Source: Rhizoclosmatium globosum | Taxonomy: Eukaryota > Chytridiomycota > Chytridiomycetes > Chytridiales > Chytriomycetaceae | Direction: 5' to 3' | NCBI GenBank assembly: GCA_002104985.1 | Contig: MCGO01000094.1 | Location: 93,560-157,559 of the forward strand | Length of the DNA stretch: 64,000 nt | Shown here: piece after piece, positions 23,538 to 35,341 of the stretch | How positions within the stretch are numbered: position 1 is the first letter of the stretch | Layout: the number at the start of each line of letters is the position of its first letter | Notes under the pieces: model-generated | Seen by the model: the letters and a program-made list of their open reading frames with translations, nothing else | What the model was told of the DNA's origin: nothing | Databases searched by the model: none | Translations under genes and position numbers: made by a program

Positions 23538-24948
23538 TTATTTGGAAAGCTGGAACACCTCGTACTCTTCACAAGTTGTTTCATGAGAACCGTTAGTTGT
23601 TCCAAGAAACCAATCGTAAGTCTTGTCATTCAACGAAAACACCCTTCCTTTTGTACTACAGAAACACGGTTGCTTTCCAGAGCCAGGTCAAGAGGCCCAA
23701 ATATAGGGCCATTGTTGTTTCCAGGAATTTTAGCTAACATCGGTGTTTCAAACGGCAATAAAGTCATTAACAGCGTGGATCGTTCAAAAGCGAACAACAC
23801 TGGTTTGTATGTTGACAAAACAGTGGTGAATGAGCTAATATAGCCTCCGATTATACGGTCGCCAACAGTCTTGACTACTGTCAGGGTATGTTGAGCACCA
23901 TCGCAAACTTCATGAAACTTTGAATTCGAGAAGTTATGTTCCGATGCCCGGTAGATGAGCTTCATTTTCGTTGGCCTGAGGCGATTTGAAACTGCTTTGA
24001 TCTGAGTCAAGAACTGTCGCTGCTCCTCGGGAGACATCAAAATACGTGAATCAAACAATTGTAGGGTAGTATCGACAGGTGCTTGATCGTCGTGGATATC
24101 CAAATGTGCCTTCAAAAGGGTGAGCGTGGATTCTTCCAATAGACACGCGTACGGCGCAACTTCAGAGAGGTAGCTTTCTTTCTCAAACAAAAAGAGCTTG
24201 TTGGACAAGATAAGAGGCTTGATATCTTGAGCCGCACGTTGCACGTCGAATCCAGTTGATAAACCTGACTTAAAGCTAATATCCCCCAAATTCTGTTGCA
24301 CTTTCGTCCAAATAACCGAGAGTTTCCACTTATTAATCTCGTCCAACTCTGTGCTGGAAATAACTTCCCGAATCTCGTTAACATCAAGTTGTGCCAAAAT
24401 TGCCTTCCCTTCCACAACAGATGACTCCAAATTCCACGAAACAGCATATACTGAATCGCTCTTCAGTTCATGATTGTTAAGCTTTTGACCGAGCGCATAG
24501 AATTCAAATGCCGTTTTTGATGATTGTACCAGTGCACGTCTGCAATACTTCACACACTGAGCTACCAATTCGCCAAGAACCAACTCATCAGCAAACAAAG
24601 CAACAGTAGAAAGCTTATCGGCAGACACCTTCGCTGTTCCAGAGTAAATAAACTCAAGCACAATGTTCATGGTTTCTACGTCAACATCAGGATGGTTCAA
24701 GACGGCCCTCACAATTTTAGAGCCAACATCAAGTTCTTGCGGAAGATTGGTAGTCCAGTGCATTGAAAGGGCTGCTTTATAATAGTCACAGCCTTGGGAC
24801 AAGATGGCAGCGTGAGCCCAGATTGGAGTCTTTGAGGGCCAATGAGAAGGAGTACATCCGCAAAGTCTTTGTTTTGACGAATTGAGTCGTTGAACAAGTT
24901 GCGCGATGTTGCTGCTTTGAACTGGAAGGAGGGGTTACCGTTCGTCAT
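23538..24948 (-). CDS. BTB-TLDc domain protein, copy A (two one-base breaks)
   Basis: Single exon, 470 residues after repair. N-terminal BTB/POZ domain (FADVLLLIGP, IWAHAAILSQGCDYYKAAL, VLEFIYSGTAKV), a BACK-like helical middle, then a C-terminal TLDc domain (LIYRASEHNFSNSKFHEVCDG, TVGDRIIGGY, PIFGPLDLAL, and a final DWFLGTTNGSHETT). BTB domains dimerise and recruit cullin-3; TLDc domains bind V-ATPase in animals; the combination is common in amoebae and early fungi. Frame breaks: near 24838, where the paralogue has GGGACC and this copy GGGCC, and near 23643, where GGGG is needed. The length 1411 is two short of a multiple of three. Tandem with copy B. Confidence 0.78.
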
Positions 24949-25415
24949 ATTTTTGCTTCGGTAAACAAAGCAACCAAGCTATGGTAGGTAGCTTCCTTCA
25001 ATTACTGTTTGTTTATATTCCTATATCAGTCGAAATACTGCTTTATTTTTGTAGTTGAAAGACTTCATACTCTATGTGTTGGTGTCTATGGGCTTACCAT
25101 AGGTCCCATTCCTTGAGTGGATACAATGTCAATAAACTGATTACCTTGTGATGTATGTCAGCGGTAGCGAGACACGATTAGGCTAATTCGCCGAAAGCGG
25201 TTAGTGCGCGATCAGATGATTGATGCGTGACTTACGCTTTTGGAAGAACTGACGCTGGAGCTTGGGTGTTCGGCTTAACGCTCGTGTCTTGTCCAAGTCC
25301 GATTACGGCTTGGGTGTGCCGGTAGTTGTGTGTTCGGTCTTTGATGTTGACAAACCGGATCGGAGAATTTCGTGATTCCGACAATGTGAAACACATGTCG
25401 GTTTTCCTCTTTTCT
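24949..25415. other. intergenic between BTB-TLDc copies
   Basis: No gene or repeat is supported. It includes the presumed promoter of copy A and 3' flank of copy B. Confidence 0.5.
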
Positions 25416-26851
25416 TCAAAACGGACGAATTCTCGTGCAATTACACATCCCGGCAGCAGTTAACACTATGCATATTGCAAAGTCTTTTGAAGGCTCGAGT
25501 CCAAGAAATTCGTGAACAGTCATGCCCTTCATATCAAAGACGCCCATATTCCCACAACTTACTAAACTGCCTTGTAATGTTAAGGAATTAAATCCAAAGA
25601 CAGGACCGTAATCTCGTTTAAGGTGTGCAATCCTCGGCGACAGACCAAGATATACTGTCATCAACAACTGCAGGCCATCTAGTGTAAGTAGAAACGCTTC
25701 CTCTGCGACCATCTTGGTTGGATATCCGACCCACCTTGCATCACAATAACCTCCAATGATTTTTTCGCCCACAGTTTTAATCAATGTCACCGTATTCGCT
25801 TTTCCCTTGCATAGTTCATGGAACTTAGCAGTGGAAAAGGCGTGTTCCGATGCGCGATACAGGAGTGTCAAACGATTGGATTGGAAGAATTTGATATTCG
25901 ACTTTAACTGAATCCAGAACTGGTGCTGTTGTTTGGATGAGCTCAGTATACGAGAACGAAACAGCATCGGTGAGTCGACAGGAACTTGATCGTGAAAGAT
26001 ATCAAGATGCGACTTTAATAATGTTTGAGTGGAATCCTCGAGAAGAGATATGTACGGCGCAATATGCGAATAGTATCTTTCTCTTGGAATCGCAAAGAGC
26101 TTGTTCGACGAGAGAAGAAACTTGATGTCTTGAGAAGCACATTCCACATCAAGACTGTCCGATATACCTGAATCAAAACCGATATCGTCAAGTCCCTGCC
26201 TCATACAATAGAGAGCATCCATTTCTGTGTCGCATCGAACATACGGAATTGAACAATATCACAAATCCCATCACTATCCAATTCGGCCAAGACGGACTTC
26301 CCTTCCTTGATACATTCGTTTAATTTCCTAGAGATCGTACGCAACGAAGATACTTTCAACTTCATATTATCAAGTCTCTGGCCTATCATATAGTATTCAA
26401 ATGCGTTCTTTTCGGAGACTTGATCCATAATGAACTTTACACACTCGTCAACCAAATCCGTAAGAACAAGCTGGTCCGCGAATAGAGCAACTTTCGACAA
26501 TAAGTTAACAGGCACGATCACAGTCTTTGCGTAAATGAACTCAAGGACGATTGTCATTGTTTCAAGGTCAACATCGGGATGGTTGATCACAGCTCTAACA
26601 ACTTTAGAACCGATATCAAGGCCTTGTGGGATGGGAGAGGGTTCTCCTTGGCCGATCCAGCGGCATGCAAGGGCTATCTTGTAATAGTCACACCCTTCAG
26701 AGAGGATGTTTGCATGAGCCCAGATTGTAGCCTTTGAGGGACCAATGAGAAGGAGTACATCGGCAAAGTCAGGGTTCTTGCGGATTGAATTGTTGAAGGA
26801 TGAACAACTAGTCGATGAAGTGGCAGTGAGAGCTTAACTGTCACTTGTCAT
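25416..26851 (-). pseudogene. BTB-TLDc domain protein, copy B, probably broken
   Basis: Parallels copy A along its length: FADVLLLIGPSKATIWAHA, VRAVINHPDVDLETMTIVLEF, ALFADQLVLTDLVDECVKF, then TLDc landmarks LYRASEHAFSTAKFHELC, TVGEKIIGGY, GPVFGFNSLTLQG, HEFLGLEPS. Two defects: an in-frame TAA at 26834-26836, five codons after the only matching Met (26851), and a break near 26212 where KWMLSIV should run into WMRQGLDDIG but four bases appear missing. A four-base loss is unlike the single-base losses elsewhere, so true decay is more likely here. The end of the protein after GLEPS diverges from copy A. Confidence 0.65.
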
Positions 26852-26883
26852 TCGAAGTGAATTTATGAACTGTTTGAATTATC

Positions 26884-27716
26884 TCAACGAATCAATTTAA
26901 TGACACAATCTCGAAAGCAATGCGGTGAATGGTTAAATGAGTTACGTTTCTTCTGGATTTTACTGGATGGTGATGGCATCATAGCTTGTTGTTTCGCAGA
27001 TGATTTTGGTGTGATTGGAATTGGCGGTAATGTTAGTCCAGGCACCGGATTTGACATTGGAGTGACAGGATGTTCTGGCTGGATTCCACGGGTTTCATAG
27101 GCACGGAACAGAGATGCAAAGTATGTGTAATCGGAATCGCTACGGCCAACAATCAGATTCCATTTTGACAGAGAACAAACATGCAAACCTCATTTGCGTA
27201 CATCGAAAGGAAGGATGAAACAAGAACCGAGATGCGGAGTAATCGTTCTGGAACTGGAATACGAGTTGTATTTGGTCTTGGCCGTCTTGAACGCTCAATG
27301 CCAAAATAGCGTGGGTAAAAAGAGTGGATCGGTGGAGCTACAAATTAGAATAGCTTAGTTGATTTAAGAAATCAAGTAATCAGGAAAGGGGAGAGCACCT
27401 GGATCCAAGAGGGGGATAGTTGAATCGATTTGGATGATATTTCGAGTGTCAGAATCGTGTCAGGATAGTTTGGATCCAAGGAAAGAGATAGACGGCTGAT
27501 ACATTCTTGTTTAGATACGATGGTGCCAGTCAAACAGTTTAAGGCAAAGTCAACATTCAGATTCACTTCATTCTCTCTAATTTCGTGTGATCCAATGAGA
27601 GGAGAAGATGGCTCAAGCAGCGGAGAGGAAGGTCGGTAGCTATCCGAATAGGCTAGGTCCTGAAGACTAATAAGCTTTGTTGGGGACTGTGTTGGACTTG
27701 GTGTTGGTTCCATCAT
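26884..27716 (-). CDS. unknown protein, 240 residues
   Basis: Three exons, 27399-27716, 27189-27337 and 26884-27139, join in frame with canonical sites. The N-terminus is Ser/Pro-rich (MMEPTPSPTQSPTKL). The middle looks globular: NVDFALNCLTGTIVSKQEC, LTLEISSKSIQLSP, ILALSVQDGQDQIQLVFQF, SRFLFHPSFRCTQM, and DYTYFASLFRAYE. The tail is Pro-rich and basic. No signal peptide or membrane segment. I do not recognise the family. The start is the first of two Met at 27716; an upstream in-frame Met is possible. Confidence 0.65.
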
Positions 27717-27746
27717 CTTTTTCCGGACATTCAAACATCAACCGAT

Positions 27747-28638
27747 TTATTTCTTTTCCGCTTCTTTTCCAGCTTTCAGATCCAATTTAGTTACAATCTT
27801 GTCCACAATTCCAAACGAAAGCGCCTGTTCTGCACTCATGAATTTATCCCGCTCCATTGCACGTTCGATTACATCGAGCGGCTGCTTTGTGTGGTCGACA
27901 TAGAGATTATTTAATCGCTTCCGAATATCAATGATTTCCTGTGCGTGGATCATAATATCTGTCGCCTGTCCTGAAGCACCGCCACTATTAAAGTTATTAG
28001 AATAAAGAAGAAATCAAATGTGAATGTTTAAATACCTCGGTTGATGAACCATTACGCGTGCATTTGGAAGAATGGAACGGTGACCTGGTTCACCAGCAGT
28101 CAAGAGGAGGGAACCCATTGAGCAAGCTTGTCCAATACAGACTGTAGCCACTGGAGATTGAATATATTGCATAGTATCGTAAATCGCCTGAGTCAGATGA
28201 TAATGAGATGAAGAGTGATGGGTTCAAGGAATGCATTACCATTCCAGCAGTCACACTTCCACCAGGAGAGTTGATGTAGAAATTGATTGGCTTTTCGTTG
28301 TTTTCAGCTTCCAAGAACAGTAATTGTGCCACGATAACTGCCGCAGCTCCGTCATGAACCTATTTGGGTTTTGAAGGGTCAAAAGAGCAAAGATGGTTCA
28401 CGACGGAAGTGTACTTCTCCATTAAGCATGATGATTCTCTCTTTCAAAAGACGGGAGAAGATATCAAATACCCGTTCACCTCGAGGCTGTAATTAAGAGT
28501 GAGAAGCAAGTTGATGAAGGAGAGTAAGCTCACACTTGATTCGATGACATAGGGAATGCCCAAGGAAGCACGTGTTGTTGAAGAGAAAGAGCGAGCAAAG
28601 GAACAAATTGAAATGCGATTGAATTGACGGAGAAGCAT
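27747..28638 (-). CDS. CLPP: mitochondrial ATP-dependent Clp protease proteolytic subunit
   Basis: Five exons: 28534-28638, 28415-28486, 28240-28359, 28036-28187 and 27747-27984, giving 228 residues. The first about 25 residues ([19 protein letters not shown]) are basic and hydroxylated, a mitochondrial presequence, followed by [22 protein letters not shown]. The serine protease triad is in place: Ser in [11 protein letters not shown], His in ARVMVHQP, and Asp in [28 protein letters not shown] is the oxyanion-loop region. ClpP forms a double heptamer degrading matrix proteins with ClpX. The C-terminus ends Lys/Glu-rich. It is divergent from the myosin gene, 323 bp apart. Confidence 0.96.
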
Positions 28639-28961
28639 TTGACTGGACTGGACTGGAGTGGTGGCAGTGTCTCTGATTTGACTTACAAAAATTGACCAAA
28701 TTGGTACGTGTCCTTGAAACCTGGTCCGTTGCGAAGTGTGGTTGTGTAGTACACTCAGGAAGGTTAATTGAGGGTTGCTCATGGTTGAATAAGCTCGATT
28801 GGATTGGTGAAGGTGGATTGGATGGCGGGGGCTGTCCCTTGTTATTGGTTGTCATTGCCACCTGCGAAAAGCTGCTGTTCAGTCTTGTCCCTTCAACTTC
28901 TCCTTCATCGAATGCTCACTCGCTATTTTACTCTCTTTGACAGGTGTAGATCTTGACAACA
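28639..28961. promoter_or_regulatory. divergent promoter region, CLPP / myosin V
   Basis: 323 bp separate the two start codons. Short frames in it do not resemble proteins. No clear TATA box or known site stands out. Confidence 0.4.
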
Positions 28962-31900
28962 ATGGCTACCACTGCATCTCTGGAAGTCTACGTCAAGGTA
29001 AGGCTGCTTGCTGTCCTATACCCTCAACAGCTAACCTTATCTGCAATCATCTATCGCTATTAGGGCACCAAAGCCTGGTTCGCCGATGAACAGGAAGGAT
29101 GGGTCTTGGGATCCATGTCCAGCAGCACAATCACCGACAAGAGTGCCAAACTCGTATTTACTTTGGAGAGCGGAAAGGTAAATAAGTGCCTTGGATGGAA
29201 CCTATATTGCAGACAGTCAGTTGGCTAAACCACGCCCCTTTCCCTCCACCCCCCAAAATCCCTTTCAACCAATTTAGGAAGTGACCTTCGAATCAACCAT
29301 GGATAAGCTCGTTGCCACCAAATTTGCCGATCTTCCTCCACTTATGAACCCTCCAATGTTGGAAGGAATCGATGACTTGTCCAACCTGTCTTACCTCCAT
29401 GAGTGCGTGGCCCCTTAAAACCAACATTATCCCCCGGATTTTACTGATACGATCCAACAATTTCAGACCTGCCGTGCTTCACAATGTTCGCCTGCGATAC
29501 TCCCAACAGCAAATTTACACATACTCTGGTATCGTTTTGATTGCCATGAACCCTTTCGCCAAGCTGGATTTATACTCCCCCGATGTGATGCGGTGAGGAA
29601 CGCATATCCCCGTCTAATTAAGTGATATTGATTCGAATTTTGCGTGGTCCAGTGAGTACTCTGGAAAGCGTCGAGGAGAGCTTGAACCACACTTGGTGAG
29701 TTTTGGCAACCAACAACTACCTTTATGTTTCTTAACCCTTGAAAACAGTTCGCTGTCGCTGAAGAAGCATACCGTGCATTGATCCGTGACAAAAAGAATC
29801 AATCCGTGATTGTGTCTGGAGAGTCTGGAGCTGGAAAGACTGTCTCTGCTAAGTTCATTATGAGATACTTTGCCATTGTCGACGATTTGGATAAGAAGGC
29901 AGCGATTTCAAAGACATCAGAAATTGAAGAGGCTGTGTTGGCTACCAACCCAATTCTTGAAGTTTGTACACTTCTTCCTTAAAATCACCCTCTTACTTCG
30001 ACGTAAAATCAGTCTTTCGGTAACGCCAAAACCACTCGTAACGACAACTCCTCCCGTTTCGGAAAGTACATCGAAATCCTGTTTTCCAAGGGAAAATCCG
30101 TCAAGATTACAGGTGCCAAGATCCGTACCTACCTTCTTGAGCGTTCTCGTTTGATCAACCAGCCTACTTCCGAGAGAAACTACCACATTTTCTACCAAAT
30201 GTGTGCTGCTATTCCTCCTGCTGAGAAGAAGAGTATGGGACTGGGCAAGTGGAGTGATTACTTTTACTTGAGTCAAGGAAACACGGGAGTGATTGCTGGT
30301 ATGGATGATGCTGCTGAGTTTGCGTTGACTCAACAGGGTTTGAGTACCTGTGGTATCTCTGTTGCACACCAATGGTACGTCCTTCAAAGTCAAGCTTGTT
30401 CGATCTAAATCGATAACTACAGGGAGATCTTCAGAGTCTGTGCCGCCCTTTTGCATCTCGGAAACATCAAGATCACTGGATCTGGAGAAGCTTCCATCTC
30501 CGACGAAGACCCAGCTCTTGCAAAGGCTTGTGAGCTCCTCAAAATCAACAAGTCCGACTTCAAGAAGTGGATTGTTAAGAAGCAGATTACAACTCGTTCT
30601 GAAAAGATTATCACCAATGTGAATGTTGCCCAGGCTACAACTGGTAGAGACTCTGTTGCAAAGTTCATTTACTCCATGTTGTTCGACTGGTTGGTGAAGG
30701 TTGTCAACAAGAATTTGGCTCGTGATGACGACCCTGAGCCATCTTTCATTGGTGTGTTGGATATTTACGGTTTCGAGCACTTCAAGAAGAACTCTTTCGA
30801 GCAGTTCTGTATTGTAAGTTGGACCCTCTCCATATAGTTATGGTGCTTATATTTCAATCCCAGAACTACGCGAACGAGAAGTTGCAGCAAGAATTCAACC
30901 AACACGTTTTCAAGCTCGAACAGGAAGAATACGTCAAGGAAAAGATTGCTTGGTCCTTCATTGATTTCAACGACAACCAGCCATGTATCGACTTGATTGA
31001 AAACAAGCTCGGTATCCTCGACTTGCTTGACGAAGAGTCTCGTCTCCCATCTGGTGCCGACAGCTCTTTGATTACAAAGTACTACCAGCGTTTCGCCGTT
31101 CCTACCCAAAAGTTCTTCGAGAAGCCACGTTTCGGTCAAACTGCCTTCACCATCAAGCACTATGCCACCGATGTCACATACGAAATCGAAGGATTCATTG
31201 AGAAGAACAAGGATACCGTTTCTGACGAACAACTGGCTTGTTTGAACGCCTCTGAGATGGACTTCTTGAAGGAAGTTTGCACAATCGAAGTTGACCCTAA
31301 CGCTGCCGTCGTTGAGACAAAGCCAGGTCGTGGAGGAGGTGCGCCAAAGAAGCCAACTCTCGGTTCCATCTTCAAGCAGTCTCTCGTCAACCTCATGTCC
31401 ACTCTTCGTACTACCAACGTTCACTACATTCGTTGTATCAAGCCAAACAGTGCCAAGGTTGCGTTCGGCTTTGAACCCCAGATGATGCTTCAACAGCTCC
31501 GTGCTTGTGGTGTTTTGGAGACGATTCGTATCTCTTGTGCTGGTTACCCCTCCCGTTGGACTTACGAGGACTTTGTGGACCGTTACTACTTCCTCGTTCA
31601 CTCCAAGTTGTGGCCTAACGATGCCAAGAAGTTGACCACTTTGATTGTGAATGCCACCATCACAAAGGAGGATCTTTACCAGATGGGTTTGACAAAGATT
31701 TTCTTCCGTGCTGGACAGCTTGCTTTCTTGGAGAAGCGTAGAGCTGAGAAGATGCGTGAATGTGTCGTTTTGATTCAGAAGAACATTCGACGATTCATCT
31801 ATGGTAGACAGTACCGTGCTAAGCGTGAGGCTGCTATCACCATTCAAACCAGTTGAGTTTTTTGTTTTTGTTTTTGTAAATTGTTAACCGATGGTTTTAA

Positions 31901-34392
31901 ACAGACTTCCGTGGTTACTTGGCCCGCAAGAGATACCAGGCTGAGCGTGAGAGAATCGCTGCCACCAAGATCCAAACCTGTGTCCGCCGTTACCTCGCGC
32001 AGAAGAAGTACCAAAAGACTCTCAACGCCGTTCTTCTCGTCCAGGCTCTTGCCCGCAAGCAGAAGAACATGAAGACCATTTACGGAAACCGTCGCGAGGC
32101 CGCCGCCATCCGGATCCAAAAGGTCTTCCGTGGATCCCAGGCCCGTAAAGTGTACCGTCAAAAGTACAACCAAATGGTTCTCCTCCAATCCTGCATTCGT
32201 CGTAGAAAGGCTATCGCTGAGTTCAAGCAGCTCAAGGTTGAATCCAAGAGTGTTGGAAAGCTCAAGGAAAACAACTTCAAGTTGGAAGGAAAGGTTGTTG
32301 AGTTGTCGCAGACCATCAAGGCTAAGAACGAGGAGGTTGAGTCCTTGAACGAGAAGCTTGCTCAGTTGGAGAGCAGCTTGGCCAGTTGGAAGGAGAAGTT
32401 TGCTCGTGCTGACTTGGGATCTAAGGGTAACGCTGATAAGTTGGCTGAAGCCACTACCAAGTTGTCTGGTGACCTCAAGACCTCTGAAGAAGCCAAGGAG
32501 GCTTTGCAAAAGGAGAACGACCGCTTGAACTCGATTCTCAAGAAGAAGGAGGACACTATTGAGCAGCTTACTGCTGAAGTTACCAAGTTCAAGGAGGAGT
32601 CCATCAAGTACAAGGAAGACCTCGTCAAGGCCAAGGAAGAATTGAAGAACGCTCCACGTGGTAGCTACGCTGTTGCTCCATCTGCTGCCTCCCCAGCCGG
32701 AGGTGTCGTTGGAGGCGAAGACCCAGCCGTTTCTGCTGCCCTTAGAAAGGAGATTGCTTCTCTCCGTGAGCAAATGTCCCGTCTTATCGCTGGAAAGTGG
32801 ACTCGTGACAAGGTTGCTGATTCCCTCCTCTCCTCTGGAGCTGGCGACGACACTCCACGTCCATCTGCTGTTTCTTCTCTCAACCAACACATGCAACAAG
32901 AAGTTGCCGCTGCTATCGCTGCTCGTCCACGTCCACAGAGTGTTCAGGAATTTGCTATTCCAGAGTCTCGCGGATCAAGAACATCTATGTTGGCCAAGCG
33001 ATCTTCTACCATGGAGCTCCCAGGCGACTTTGACGATGGAAGCAATGCTGACGTGAGTGTTTGTTTCGATTCATTAATATGTATGGTCCTAATTGGTGTA
33101 AATAGCGTGTCCAGCAGATTCTTGAGGACAAGGCCTTGGAAGATGAAATCATTGACTCTTTGGTCACCAACTTGCGTATCCCACTTCCAAGTACTCAGTC
33201 CGTCGCTTCCCGAAAGGAAATCTTCTTCCCGGCTCACTTGATTGGTATTACCATGACTCAATTGCTCCGTCACAACTTGGGCGTCAGAATGCAGCTCTTG
33301 TTGCCAAATGCCATGAATGCTATTCAGAACTTGACCATGGTTTGTGTTTTGTGAGGTCTAAATCAACGTGATATTAATTCACTACAACAGAAATTCGAAG
33401 ACGACTACGTTTCTGCCTTCTGGTTGTCCAACTGTTTCGAGATGCTCTGTGTTGTCAAGACTATCCAAGAAAGAGAAGCTCGCGAGCAACAGCGCCGTCG
33501 TATGCAAGGAATTCAGAGCGATATGGAGTCTGCCAACCCTGAAAAGGCTCTCGAACAGATTCGTTCTGATTTGGACATTCTCTTGATGGATATTTACCAC
33601 GGATGGATTAAGGAGTTGAAGAAGCGTCTGTCTAACATGATTGTCCCAGCTGTGATTGAGAACCAGTCGCTTCCAGGTTACATTTGCAAACAGTCTGGAG
33701 GTATTTGGGGCAAGTGGGGCAAGTCTGCCACTTCATCACAGTTCACTATCGAGCAGTTGTTGAACTTCTTGAGCAAATTGTCCAAGACGATGCGTTGCTA
33801 CTACATGGAGGACTCAATGACTCGTCAGATTTTGACCGAGTTGATGAGAGTGATCGGTGTCTCTGCCTTTAACCACATTCTTGTCCGAAAGAACTTCTGT
33901 ACATGGAAGCGAGGAGTACAGATTCAGTACAACGTTTCTCGATTGGAGGAATGGTGTACAACTCACGGAATCGCTGAAGCCACCTTGCACCTTCAACAGT
34001 TGTTGCAAGCCGCGAAGCTTTTGACTCTCAACAAGACCTCTCCACAGGACATTGAAACCATCTTTGACGTTTGCTTCTTGCTCAACCCAACACAAATCAA
34101 GAAGTTGCTTTCTCTTTACTACGCGGCTGACTTTGACTCACCAGTAAGTCGTTTTGTTTTCATTATCATATTTAATTGTTGCTAACTTACCTCCGTGCAG
34201 TTGTCTCCAGAGTTGTTGAAGATTGTCGCCAACAGAGCCATGCTCAACGAAAAATCAGATACATTGTTGCTCGATCTCGACCTCGCTCCAGACTTTTCCA
34301 AGCCAAACACTCGTCCTGTTGAATACATTGACAGATTCATCCCTGCCTGGATTGCCTTGCCAAACATTGCAGTCGTGGCATCCAGCAACTAA
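28962..34392 (+). CDS. MYO2: class V myosin heavy chain
   Basis: Actin motor that carries vesicles and organelles. Thirteen exons (28962-28997, 29064-29177, 29278-29402, 29467-29592, 29653-29695, 29749-29961, 30013-30374, 30423-30813, 30864-31851, 31905-33052, 33106-33339, 33391-34143, 34201-34392) total 1574 residues with no frame break. Domains: SH3-like N-terminus, motor with P-loop GESGAGKT (29818), switch [10 protein letters not shown], switch [10 protein letters not shown], and loop-2/actin contact up to HYIRCIKPN; about six IQ motifs (31760-32220) for calmodulin-type light chains; a short coiled coil (about 32220-32640); a Ser/Ala/Pro linker; and a C-terminal DIL cargo-binding domain. 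The coiled coil is brief for class V, so the dimer may be weak. Codon use resembles GAPDH. Confidence 0.97.
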
Positions 34393-34554
34393 ACTCTTGT
34401 TCTTTTTTTCGTTTCATTGTTGTTGATTGTTGAGTAGAAATTAAAGGCATAAACATCTCCTTACCATCATTTTATGTTTTGTTCGATTTGTCTATCGCTG
34501 ACGGCACACCACAGCTGGCCATCTTAGCTCAATACACCGTCCATCCAGCAAGCG

Positions 34555-34636
34555 GCAATTTGGCCGAGTGGTTAAGGCGTTGCACTCGAAATGCAATTCC
34601 CTCTGGGAGCGCAGGTTCAAGTCCTGCAGTTGTCGC
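34555..34636 (+). tRNA. tRNA-Ser(CGA)
   Basis: 82 nt, no intron. Acceptor stem GGCAATT pairs with AGTTGTC (two G-U pairs), discriminator G. D arm GCC/GGC; anticodon stem TTGCA/TGCAA with loop CTCGAAA gives anticodon CGA, reading UCG. The long variable arm (about 34599-34613, CCCTCTGGGAG hairpin) is the serine-type class II feature. T-arm B box GGTTCAAGTCC. A T-run (CTTTT) right after is the Pol III stop. Identical to the copy at 45521. Confidence 0.96.
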
Positions 34637-35341
34637 TTTTGGCCGTCACACTGATCAGTTATTCTGTAGTAATTTTTCATACCAGAAAGCCATTTTTTCG
34701 CAGAATTACAAAAGAAAAAGAACTGTTCGGGTTAATGCTTTGCTGCAGGTGATTAACCCTTCGCTGCAGGCAAGAAATAATTTTCTGTCTGCACAACAAC
34801 TGTAACCACCAAAACCCAACATAAGTATTCTGTTACGATTGATTCATACTTCCCAAATTTGGGCATTCCAAATGCATGCCAAAGGGACGCTTCGTCAGTC
34901 ACGCAGGTTTGTCGTGGCAAATGGTGTCGTCTCTGAAATTAACCCATACAGTGATGCTTCGACCGCCAACGAAAATGTAACAAACTAGAAATAAGATGGT
35001 ATCGACAACGTCTTCAAACAAATTTCACTGCTTGCAAAGTACGTTGTCATTGGTGACTGAAAACAAATATAACGTGGTTTGAATTCACGAGATAGTAACT
35101 ACTACGTGCAAGAGGAGCCGTGCAGATGTATTGAATTGAATGTGCTGTGCCCCATTTCAAATGGTGTGACGCCACCAATTAAGTTCAACCCATATTCGAA
35201 ATCATCCGAAGCCTCATTTCAAAATGTAAGTCGCGCAATTTGCATGTGCCACAATCATTCGAAATCAATAGCTCCATTAAAAGCCACTGAAAGGATTCTT
35301 TCACTCTCTCTCACAGAAAAACAACTTGAACAACACTTAAA
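34637..35341. other. intergenic, no gene seen
   Basis: AT-rich stretch after the tRNA. The last part is the presumed promoter of the QorB-like gene (CTCTCTCTCACAG run just before it). No repeat or RNA gene is supported. Confidence 0.5.

Noticed and set aside
29917..31847. Two long minus-strand open frames (287 and 360 residues) opposite myosin V
   Set aside because: They lie antisense to conserved motor-domain exons with biased codons; the myosin reading is certain and these frames resemble nothing.
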